Both the position numbers and the translations under genes were made by a program. Below are positions 55,986 through 64,000 of a stretch of 64,000 bases of DNA, one piece after another. Origin of the DNA: Beta vulgaris subsp. vulgaris (taxonomy: Eukaryota > Streptophyta > Magnoliopsida > Caryophyllales > Amaranthaceae); NCBI RefSeq assembly GCF_026745355.1, contig NC_079206.1:28518117-28582116 (forward strand), read 5' to 3'. The notes beneath the pieces were generated by a model. It saw only the letters and a program-made list of their open reading frames with translations, ran no database searches and was not told the DNA's origin. Each line of letters begins with the position of its first letter. Positions within the stretch are counted from its first letter, which is position 1.

Positions 55986-56579
55986 CACTACAAGAAAATG
56001 TAAATTCAACAACGGTTACAAGTCGTCGCTGACTATTAGAAAACCGACGCTTGAAAAGACACCGACGGCCAGCCGTCGTTGAATCATAGACGTTGCAGTT
56101 TTGGTCGCTAATTTAGGAATCAACGACCGGCTGGCCGTCGGTGATAATTCAACGACGGTTTTTCTTACACATCAACGACTGCATGCTCACCGTCGTTCTT
56201 TCCATTACACTGACCGTTTAGAGTTGTCAGTAGTTTAACGACGGTTTAAAATTGCGTTGATTCAACGTCGGCTGGGAGCAGTCGTTATTTTACCGACAAC
56301 TGTAAACGAACATTGTTTGAGCGTCTGGTTAAAACTGCGCTAATGGTCGGCAGCCGTCCTTCCCATCAAAATTCCCTGGCAACATTGCTTTCTTGCACAA
56401 CGATTGTTTTACCGTTGTTGTTTCAATGTTTAGTCGTCGTTGCTGTTTTCAATTACATTAAATAATATAATAATGTTCCAAAATATACTTAAACCTGTAC
56501 ATGCACTACATCACCGAATTATACTACATTAAACCTGTTTCTGCATCAACTCCATCGCATTCTGTTTCTAGTAAAAACT
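55986..56579. mobile_element. One end of another CACTA-type element
   Basis: Starts CACTACAAGAAAATGTAAAT, the classic plant CACTA terminus, followed by dense CAACGACGG, CCGTCGTT and CGTCGGT subterminal repeats to about 56430. Its other end was not found; the Tat LTR beginning at 56580 interrupts it. Confidence 0.72.
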
Positions 56580-56935
56580 TGTATTATGTGGGATGGATCA
56601 AGATTAAGATTAATGAGGAACGGATGCTCGAAGATTGCTGGGAGACCTGCACAAGACGAGAGTTAGATTACCCCGGGGGTGGATCCGGGATTGCCCCTCC
56701 GACGATCAAGTCACTTGATGTGTATTAATTGGGATGTGTGAAGTAGTTTGTCTAGAAGTTATTGCCTTAATAAATGGCGATCTGATCCATATTTATAGGT
56801 GTTGAAATGTGTGAAAACTGTCTTTTCCAGGCTGGCACATGATTTAAGACGGGTGGATCCCACTAAGGGCTTGCCATGCCGATAGAGGGCTTTGGAACAT
56901 GTGGTGGCCCACTAAGGCTTTAATGGGCCCAAACA
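56580..56935 (-). repeat. 3' LTR of third Tat element
   Basis: Plus-strand ends TGTATTATGTGG and GGCCCAAACA. The following TTAGCCCCACGC, read on the minus strand as GCGTGGGGCTAA, is the polypurine tract. Shares CCCCTCCGACGATCAAGTCA with the LTR at 45843-46340. Confidence 0.75.
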
Positions 56936-57016
56936 TTAGCCCCACGCAAAACATGTGGAAGAGGCCACTTCTAATGCCACGGGTTTTGCGGAAGTTACCA
57001 GAATACCCTCCGTAAC

Positions 57017-57740
57017 TAGGTTCTCGGTCTATCTCGAGGGAGTGAGGGACCTCACTCGAGGTCTCCTAGGGGCCAATGAGCCCCAGGTAACTCGAGGAAG
57101 CGAAAGACCTCGCTCGAGGTTACCAAGGGGTCAATGAGCCCCAGGTAACTCGAGGAAGGGAGGGACCTCGCTCGAGGTTACCCGGAGGCCAATGAGCCCC
57201 AGGTAACTCGAGGAAGTGATGTACCTCACTCGAGGTTACCCGAAGGCCAATGAGCCCCAGGTAACTCGAGGAAGTGAGGGACCTCGCTCGAGGTTACCGG
57301 GAGACCAATGAGCCCCATGTAACTCGAGGAAGTGAAGGACGTCGCTCGAGGTTACTTGGAGGCCAATGAGCCCCATGTAACTCGAGGAAGTGAAGGACCT
57401 CGCTCGAGGTTACCGAGGGGCCAATGAGCCCCAGGTAATTCAACGAAGTGAAGGACCTCGCTCGAGGTTACCCAGGGGCCAATGAGCCCAAGGTAATTCG
57501 AGGAAGTGAAAGACCTCGCTCGAGCTTACCCAGAGGCCAATGAGCCCCAGGTAACTCGAGGAAGTGAAGGACCTCGCTCGAGGTTACCCAGGGGCCAATG
57601 AACCCCAAGTAACTCGAGGAAGTGATGGACCTCGCTCGAGGTTATCCAAGGGCCAATGAGCCCCAAGTAACTCGAGGAAGTGAGGGACTTCGCTCGAGTT
57701 TACCCGGAGGCCAGTGATCCCCAGGTAACTCGAGGGGTGT
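57017..57740. repeat. Tandem array, 58-bp unit, about 12 copies
   Basis: AATGAGCCCC starts fall at 57075, 57133, 57191, 57249, 57307, 57365, 57423, 57481, 57539, 57597, 57655 and 57713, an exact 58-bp period. Each unit contains TAACTCGAGG and CTCGCTCGAGGTTACC, an imperfect dyad. Copies are very similar, suggesting recent expansion. Occupies the place between LTR and antisense ORF. Confidence 0.95.
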
Positions 57741-58068
57741 GACACCGTAGCTTATGACGGGTGTCGATCTCGATGACGGCGATGGCCGAGATATCCTCCA
57801 CTCGATCTGGGTGAAGTTCCTAAATGTAGGTCTTTGGCCTCCGTCCGAGCGCGAATTGCCTGGGGAGTTGGGGCTCCGGCGAGGAGAGGTTTTGAGGGTG
57901 GAGGAGCTGTACTCCAACACTAGATTCAGCTGGACTTCAGTCAAGTAATGGGGAGTTTGTGGAGACTGGACCAGGGAGCTGGTGACTTTGGGCCTATTGA
58001 GAGGCCCAATTTTTGGTACTTTGAGGGGTTTCTGTGCCCGTCGGATGTTAATCGTCCTTTTCAGGCAA
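57741..58068. other. GC-richer spacer between tandem array and TATA box
   Basis: No gene recognised. Possible promoter-distal region of the antisense ORF. Confidence 0.5.
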
Positions 58069-58078
58069 CTATATAAAC
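58068..58078 (+). promoter_or_regulatory. TATA box candidate of the antisense ORF
   Basis: ACTATATAAAC, a near-consensus plant TATA, 406 bp upstream of ATG 58484; a CT-rich leader follows, with an intron-like stretch before the ATG. Confidence 0.6.
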
Positions 58079-58483
58079 AAAGATAAGTACTTTATTATGT
58101 CTCATTGCATGCTCTGATTCTTTTGAGACCTCGCCCTCTTCTTTGCACGATCTCGAGAGCCCTAAAGGTTGGTTGCTATACTTCGAGTCGGGGACGGATC
58201 TCGAAAGCACTCTTTGATTAAGGTACGATCTTATCCCTTTGCTTCTTTGTTTAACTTTCTAATGGACCATTCTGGATGGTGCCCCCTGCTGAAGGATCTG
58301 CGGTCTTCGAGTGTCCCGATCCCACTCAGGTCTTCGATGTTCTACCGTACTCGAGTGACGGTGCGTCTATAGTTTCTAACGGGGGGGGAGGAGTTAAATA
58401 ACCCCCCTCACTCTGTCACCATTGCTTAACCTCGGGCCATTAGGAGTTACTTATATGATCTTCTCAATAGCCAGGTTGTTCGA

Positions 58484-60733
58484 GTGATGGAGGGAAGCAG
58501 TGAGGGCAACTCTCTTACCGTGAGTACGAGCGGCAGAGATGAGGAAGCTGTGACTCTGCCGCGGGGAATAGCTCATTTCCACCTTCGAGGGTCGTTTATG
58601 GACTTTCTAACGGGAAATCTCCAATTCCTCGAGAGCTCTTTCTTTATCAAACACCCCTACGCCCTTTACATACCGGAACCTACAGTGACAGTCAATACCC
58701 CACCGACGGGTTATATCGCACTGTATAAGGCGCACCTCGAGCTAGGACTGAGGTTTTCGCTGGACCCTTTCATAGTTGAGGTGCTCTCCTCCTATGGTCT
58801 GGCCTTATGTCAGCTTATGCCCAACAGCGTGGGCTCGATGGTGGGCTTCTTGGCCATTTGTAAAATGATGGGTGTAAAACACTCTTTAGTCCTTTGGAGG
58901 AATATGGTAAAGCTCGTCATCATGTTCGCCACCTCAAATGGAGAAGGCTGGTGGAGCTTCCAGGTCCATCACCCCTACAAGATTGTTGGCGCTATGCCCT
59001 CGAATCAACAGTTTTTTCGTACCGAATTCATGTATGTATATCGGGCCGAGCAGTGGGATTTCCCAGTGGTTCCTCTACTTGAGGGCCCAAACTTGTGGCT
59101 CAATAGGTTTGTACCTCGAATGATAGAGGACGAGGCTAGGGTAGCCATCTACTGCCAATGTGTCACCGTCATCGAGAGGAGTGATTGGAAGCAAGTTCCT
59201 CAGCACTAGAATCCTGCTGCGGATTACCTGAGCAATGCGCATTTCTTGTCGGCGATGGGGTGGAACCCAGCCTATCCCCAGGGTAGGGACTTTGTGAGCT
59301 TAAGGCATTCGACCATCATCCTTTTCTTTGAAATGATTCTAACTGTTTTTGTGTTGCTTTGCAGTCATAGCTCATCAAGAACTTAGTGACGAGATGCAGA
59401 AACGATTGACCGCCAATCAGAGGGTCCAGGAACAGCTTTAAATGAAGGTGTCGAAGGGAGACACGCGGGCACCTCGACCCCCAAAGGTAGCTTTCATTTT
59501 TTATGTGTTGGTGCCATGCTTATTTTATTCCTTCTAACTCTCCTTATTCTAGGACCCTTCGAAGAGGCCAAAGGTTCGTCCACCCAAGGAGGACACCCCA
59601 AGGTCGAAAGGGGACCCCCTAGATCGTAAGGGAAGTCCGTCGAGGTACCTGAGACAGGGACATATCTCCCTCTCGAGGGGAGGACTCTCCTGCCCCAAAG
59701 AAGAGGAAGACCTCTGACCGGAAACTGACACCCGAGATTTCACAGAGAAGACCACCCTCGAGAAGGCAGCCCTTTTTTATTCGGTGGTAAAGCGGTTCAT
59801 ATCGAGGCCGGACATCAAGGCCATTCGAGCACTCTCTGAAGAGGAGGAGGTCGAGAATCTTTATTCTTCTTGGATTGACGTAAACTGACACCCGGGATTT
59901 CACAGAGAAGACCACCCTCGAGAAGGCAGCCCTTTTTTATTCGGTGGTAAAGCGGTTCATCTCGAGGCCGGACATCAAGGTCGTTCGAGCACTCTCTGAA
60001 GAGGAGGAGGTCGAGAAGCTTTATTCTTCTTGGATTGACGTAAGTTGGTCATTTTTTACTTGTCTATTTCTTATTGTGATCTAGTACGAACTCTCTTTAT
60101 CTTTCAGCACTCGATTCATATGGTTGTGATGAGTCATCGTCATACTGCTGGCTTCACAAGAGATCGAGAGATCGAGAGGCTTAACAAGAGCCTCGAGGTG
60201 AAGAAAAAGCACTGGGCCGAAGAGAAGGCTGCCTTGGAGCAAAAGGTCTGGGACTTGGTGAGCCAACAAGATATTGTTTTGCATACTCGGGACCTCATAA
60301 TCGAGGAATGGAAGGGCTCGAAGGCAGGCTGGTACTTCGCAACTGACGTGGGTTTGGAGGCAGCTGAGGTTGCTGCTTGAGAGGCCGTGGGAAAACTTCG
60401 CGAAGCCTTCAAGAAGGTGCACCCCTCGGCGGACTGGGAGGCGGTCGAGGCGGAGTATAATGCGACCGTCGATGCCGAACTCCAAATGGGCAATGATTCG
60501 GACACAGAGTTCCAAGTGGACGATGTCATTGACATCGAGGACCTTCTGGGAGGGGACATTCCACGACTCGAAGGGCACCCTTGGCTGTCGAGGCTGGCGC
60601 CCGTCGAGAAGAAGAGGCTCGTGAGGAAAACTCGGGGGTGCGAGAGGACTTGAGCAATACCTCCTCCTCTGAGAGTGATGATGAGGAGGGTGTGTCCGAG
60701 ACTTCGGACAGCGATACTTCGAGCAGCTCTTCT
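58484..60733 (+). pseudogene. Antisense spliced ORF of third Tat element (gypsy-type transposon domain)
   Basis: MMEGSSEGNSLTVSTSGRDE opens exon 1 (to 59282). The domain reads YIPEPTVTVNTPPTGYIALY, KAHLELGLRFSLDPFIVEVL, SSYGLALCQLMPNSVGSMVG, the putative gypsy type transposon core. Apparent introns are 59283-59364, 59487-59552 and 60040-60107 (GTAAGT donor), all GT-AG. Later exons give RDREIERLNKSLEVKKKHWA (coiled coil) and, in another frame, an acidic tail NTSSSESDDEEGVSETSDSD ending at 60733. Defects: TAG at 59207, TAA at about 59439, TGA at about 60378, a frame change near 60590 and a 160-bp duplication. Function unknown. Confidence 0.75.
59722..60041. repeat. 160-bp tandem duplication within the antisense ORF
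   Basis: 59722-59881 and 59882-60041 are near-identical (both contain GATTTCACAGAGAAGACCAC and end GGATTGACGTAA). The second copy of the ORF at 63103 has only one. The duplication repeats an exon end together with the splice donor. Confidence 0.9.
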
Positions 60734-61180
60734 TAACTTTGTACTTATCATAGTTTTTCCCTTTTGTCTTTTCTTGAATGTATTTAGTTAAGCTCTGGGT
60801 TGCTCTTAGGATGTAATGCTTATTTTAATGAAATGAACATTCCTTGTTTTTCGGCCTATCTTTTCATGGCTCGTTTCCTTATGTTTAGTCACATGATGCA
60901 TGACATGCTTTGAGACATAGGACTTTTCTACTTCGACTTAGAGCTTCTGCTATCTCTCCGGTGAATCATAACTTGTGTGAGCGTGTGGCGCATGAGGCTT
61001 CTTTCTTGGGCTTTAACACGTGGGAGCCCATTGTAGGGCAAGTAATTAATTCCCTTTTTTGGGAAACTATAATCTGACTTGCTTATAAGTACGGACAACA
61101 GTCCTGCAGAATTCATAATCTCATCCTTCTTTCTTCTCACTCTTAAACTTGATTTCACCCCTCTTTTGTAACCTCGACCA
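60734..61180 (+). promoter_or_regulatory. Intergenic region with second promoter-like stretch
   Basis: No ORF. TTATAAGTAC at 61083-61092 is a TATA candidate about 100 bp upstream of ATG 61184, followed by a CT-rich leader, as in plant promoters. Confidence 0.5.
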
Positions 61181-61183
61181 GCA

Positions 61184-61690
61184 ATGTCTCAACCCCTGAA
61201 TACTGCTAAGGCCCTTCGAGGGGGCAAGCGACGCAAACTGGCTAAGGTCGGCTCTAGCTCGTCCTCGACCTCGAGGGTGGAAACGAGGGCTCCGAAAGTG
61301 AAACTCGAGGATGATCGTTCCATAGAGGGGGAAAAGCCGCTTTCCCGTATCCTGGCTTCGAAACCTGTGCCAAAGGACGTTAAGGCTGAGGTCCTGACGT
61401 CGGTTAAGGTCGAGGACCCTCCTACTGCTAGCTCGAGTGTTGCAGCTACGACAGCCTCGAAGAAGAGGCCTTGGCCTGAAGAGACCACCAAGCTACCCTT
61501 CTCGGCCCTCCCGAGGGCCGAAATGACCGCGAGGTTCGACAAGGCCTCGGAGCATCTTATGACCGAGCTGGATGGGAAGGCATGCCTGACCCTTGACGGG
61601 CAGGAGGTCGAGGTCGTTAAGGCGACCATGACCGAGTTAGGGTTATCTAAATTTGTTACTTTGAACATTTTGTTTGTTTTATTTTGCTAA
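61184..61690 (+). CDS. Unknown ORF, lysine-rich N-terminus, possible extra Tat-associated gene
   Basis: 168 residues: MSQPLNTAKALRGGKRRKLA (a basic, nuclear-localisation-like stretch at residues 12-19), a Ser/Thr run, KLEDDRSIEGEKPLSRILAS, ALPRAEMTARFDKASEHLMT, LDGQEVEVVKATMTELGL. I recognise no family. GC content resembles the neighbouring antisense ORF, and it has its own TATA candidate (61083). The last 12 codons (SKFVTLNILFVLFC) look like read-through into an AT-rich intron, so the gene may have continued before the block at 61709 was placed there. Confidence 0.45.
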   Translation: MSQPLNTAKALRGGKRRKLAKVGSSSSSTSRVETRAPKVKLEDDRSIEGEKPLSRILASKPVPKDVKAEVLTSVKVEDPPTASSSVAATTASKKRPWPEETTKLPFSALPRAEMTARFDKASEHLMTELDGKACLTLDGQEVEVVKATMTELGLSKFVTLNILFVLFC

Positions 61691-61708
61691 TACTCCCTTC
61701 TTACGCCA

Positions 61709-63102
61709 GGTGGTAGGCGTTTGAATTCCTAACCAAATATAATTAACCGACTTTCATGCACACTAAGCAAGTATAATAGAAGTAGGGATTGTATCCACAG
61801 GGAGCAAAGGAACTTGATCGGAAATTAGCGAATTAAGAACCCTAGTATGTGCTAAGGCCAAAGTAACCGAATTTGGGGGATTTGGAACAATGTAAGTAAA
61901 CTAAACTACGCAGGGTATTAAAACGCGAAGAGATTACAATATAAAAAGGCCTTGGACTCGATTAGCATACACCCTAACCTAGTTTGTGATCACGAAACCT
62001 TAACCCTCAACCCTTCCTATGGTCACCTATCGAGAAGTCTCGACCTCTATCGTCCTAGATCGTGGTTAAACACATTATCCGCGTGGTTTGAACCTCCCTA
62101 CAATGACTTAACTCAAATGAATCGCACTTAAGTCCAAACGAAAGTAGCATTAAAGTCGAGGATCACAATAGGATTACTAATATTATCAAAGCAATAACAT
62201 TCAAGTAATAAGCAATGCTTCTCTAAGTGCACAAGATTAATGTTCATCATTTAATCAAACACCTAGTATGCTACATGGAGCTAGGAACATAACAATCCGA
62301 TTATGCACTTAGAATTAGCATTAGATGATTCACACAACAATGCTAGTAACGTTTCAAGCAAAGAATATGCAAACATTATGGAAATAAATACATGAAGCAT
62401 CACAATGACCATGATAGAGAGTAAGAAGTTCTCACACATAGATTAGAGCTTCAACAACCAAATCCAAGATAGAAGTTTAAGCTAGCAAAGCCATAGAGTT
62501 CATTACAAATCTACCAAAGAAGAGAAAAAGAAACCCTGTAGAACCCTCCTCTCTTTCGCCCTCTCTCCTTGTTATAAAACTAAAATAACAACCTAACCCT
62601 CCAAGGGAGGAAAAGAAAACATAAAGGCGTTGACGCAGGGGGTTGCGACTTGCGACCATGGCCAGGTCGCGACTCGCGATACTGATCGCGGGTTGCGACG
62701 TGTAGTCTGCCTCACAAAAACCACCAAAAAAAATCCAACGAAGAAAACGGAAGTAACTTGGCTTTTGAGTAAGCCACGAAGCTGTAGAACTAGAGTGAAG
62801 ACGATCCTCGGACGATGAACAACTACGAAGCTTGAACGACGGACCTCGGAACTCGAATAAAGCTCGGAAACCTCGAAAGATGGACCATAAAGGACTACGG
62901 ACAAGGACCCCGGGGTACAAAAAGCGATCTTAGGGCTAACATCGGCCCTCGACTATGCCACCATGCAATCCACTCCCTAGACTCCTCAAATCACAACATC
63001 CTCCGACAACACCTCCTAACGTCAAATCTCTCCTAAATCCCGACACTAGGCTCGAACCGACACCAAAAACGACCCGAAATCCGCCTAAGATTGGCGGATA
63101 AC
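61709..63102. repeat. LTR-like block, probably a solo LTR of an Athila-type element
   Basis: Opens near TGGTAGGCGTTTGAATTCCT and soon holds GGGATTGTATCCACAGGGAG, the same motif as in the Athila LTRs (GGATCGAATCCACAGGGAGA). Noncoding, AT-rich, with a GC-rich island of GCGACTTGCGACC/GCGACTCGCGA words (62635-62705). Neither inner coding region nor primer site is seen. The boundaries are approximate and no TSD was found. Confidence 0.55.
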
Positions 63103-64000
63103 TTGGAATGACAGAGGACGAGGGTAGCCATCTACTGCCAATGTGTCAGTGTCATCGAGAGGGGTGATCGGAAGCAAGTTCCTCAGCACTAGAATCCTGC
63201 TGCGGATTACCTGAGCAATGCGCATTTCTTGTCGGCGATGGCGTTGAACCCAGCCTATCCCTAGGGTAGGGACTTTGTGAGCTTAAGGCATTCGACCACC
63301 ATCCTTTTCTTTAAAATGATTCTAACTGTTTTTGTGTTGCTTTGCAGGCATAGCTTGTCAAGAACATAGTGACGAGATGCAGAAACAGTTGACCGCCAAT
63401 CAGAGGGTCCAGGAACAGCTTTAAATGAAGGTGTCGAAGGGAGACACGCGGGTACCTCGAGCCCCAAAGGTAGCTTTCGTTTTTTATGTGTTAGTGCCAT
63501 ACTTATTTTATTCCTTCTAACTCTCCTTATTCTAGGACCCTTCGAAGAGGCCAAAGGTTCGTCCACCTAACACCTCTACCATCGTCACTCCTCGAGGGAC
63601 GGACGAGAGGAGGGAGGTGGCCAAGGAGGACACCCTAAGGTAGAAAGGGGACGCCCTAGATCATAAGGGAAGTCCGCAGAGGTACCTGAGACAGGGGACA
63701 TATCTCCCTCTCAAGGGGAGGACTCTCCTGCCCCAAAGAAGAGGAAGACCTCTTACCGGAAACTGACACCCGGGATTTCACAGAGAAGACCAACCTCGGG
63801 AAGGCAACCCTTTTTTATTCAGTGGTAAAGTGGTTCATCTCGAGGCCGGACATCAAGGCCATTCAAGCACTCTCTGAAGAGGATGAGGTCCAGAAGCTTT
63901 ATTCTTCTTGGATTGACGTAAATTGGTCATTTTTGACTTGTCTATTTCTTATTGTGATCTAGTACTAACTCTCTTTATCTTTCAGCACTCGATTGATATG
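63103..64000 (+). pseudogene. Second partial copy of the antisense ORF (matches 59109-60120)
   Basis: From GAATGACAGAGGACGAGG onward it follows 59109 closely, including introns. It keeps about 50 bp (63571-63621, TAACACCTCTACCATCGTCA and on) that are missing at 59577 and has one copy of the 160-bp unit. The TAG (about 63190) and TAA (about 63422) are the same as in the first copy. Runs off the window edge. Confidence 0.85.

Larger units (their letters stand above)
56580..61180 (-). mobile_element. Third Tat-family element, 3' part (LTR, tandem array, antisense ORF)
   Basis: 3' LTR 56580-56935, polypurine tract, 58-bp array 57017-57740, TATA 58069, antisense ORF 58484-60733 on the + strand. 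No gag-pol is within the window before the LTR-like block at 61709, so the element is either truncated or continues to the right. The layout is the same as that of the two Tat elements at 5257 and 14474. Confidence 0.72.

Noticed and set aside
57017..57740. Long ORFs across the 58-bp array
   Set aside because: Open frames result from the repeat lacking stops in some frames; composition is not protein-like and the array is noncoding in related elements.
60081..60751. Minus-strand ORFs of 165 and 203 residues opposite the antisense gene
   Set aside because: Shadows of the coiled-coil and acidic exons of the + strand gene, running through its splice sites.
61189..61668. 159-residue minus-strand ORF
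   Set aside because: Mirror of the + strand ORF at 61184, which has a promoter-like leader; the minus frame has none.

Overview
This window is nuclear DNA of a flowering plant, almost certainly a eudicot with a repeat-rich genome. The one apparently functional host gene is a WUSCHEL-related homeobox gene of the WOX11/WOX12 type with plant GT-AG introns (46636-50259, + strand). Nearly everything else is transposable-element sequence of plant lineages: SIRE-type Copia, Athila-type and Tat-type Gypsy, CACTA, Helitron, SINE and Stowaway-like MITEs. Species cannot be fixed from the sequence. No bacterial-type features (operons, CRISPR, rRNA) and no convincing tRNA gene were seen.

Region 1-46340 is one nest of elements that can be unpicked from termini and target-site duplications (TSDs). 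The outermost layer is a decayed Tat-lineage Gypsy element on the minus strand (5257-46340; its 3' LTR would lie left of the window). A SIRE-type Copia element (1-5256, + strand) ends inside its 148-bp tandem array. A small CACTA-like element (about 9890-11046) interrupts its integrase. A CACTA (En/Spm) element (12665-43588, TSD GTT) splits its pol. Inside the CACTA, a second Tat element (14474-36709, TSD TACAC) interrupts the second transposon gene. Inside that, an Athila element (23660-36046, TSD TTATG) sits at the primer-binding site. The CACTA also carries a fragment of a LRK10-like receptor kinase ectodomain.

Region 46341-50259 is the WOX11/12-like gene: three coding exons, 288 residues, the last exon adding only five residues. 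Only about 295 bp separate the LTR from its start codon. Two MITE-like insertions lie in intron 2.

Region 50260-56579 is AT-rich intergenic DNA with a short Helitron, a tail-to-tail pair of Helitron-like units that also carry tRNA-like Pol III box motifs, a long-armed hairpin, a SINE with a perfect 10-bp TSD, a Copia relic and one terminus of another CACTA.

Region 56580-64000 is a third Tat-family element: 3' LTR, 58-bp tandem array, a TATA-led spliced ORF on the + strand, a second TATA-led ORF, an LTR-like block and a second copy of part of the spliced ORF.

The recurring theme is the Tat architecture. In all three elements an intron-containing, plant-promoter-like gene with a gypsy-type-transposon domain lies between pol and the 3' LTR, antisense to gag-pol. 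Two of them also carry tandem arrays in the same position, whose units share the core AATGAGCCCCAG. Most TE proteins are broken by frameshifts and stops; the longest intact one is the reverse transcriptase of the inner Tat element (20219-21493).
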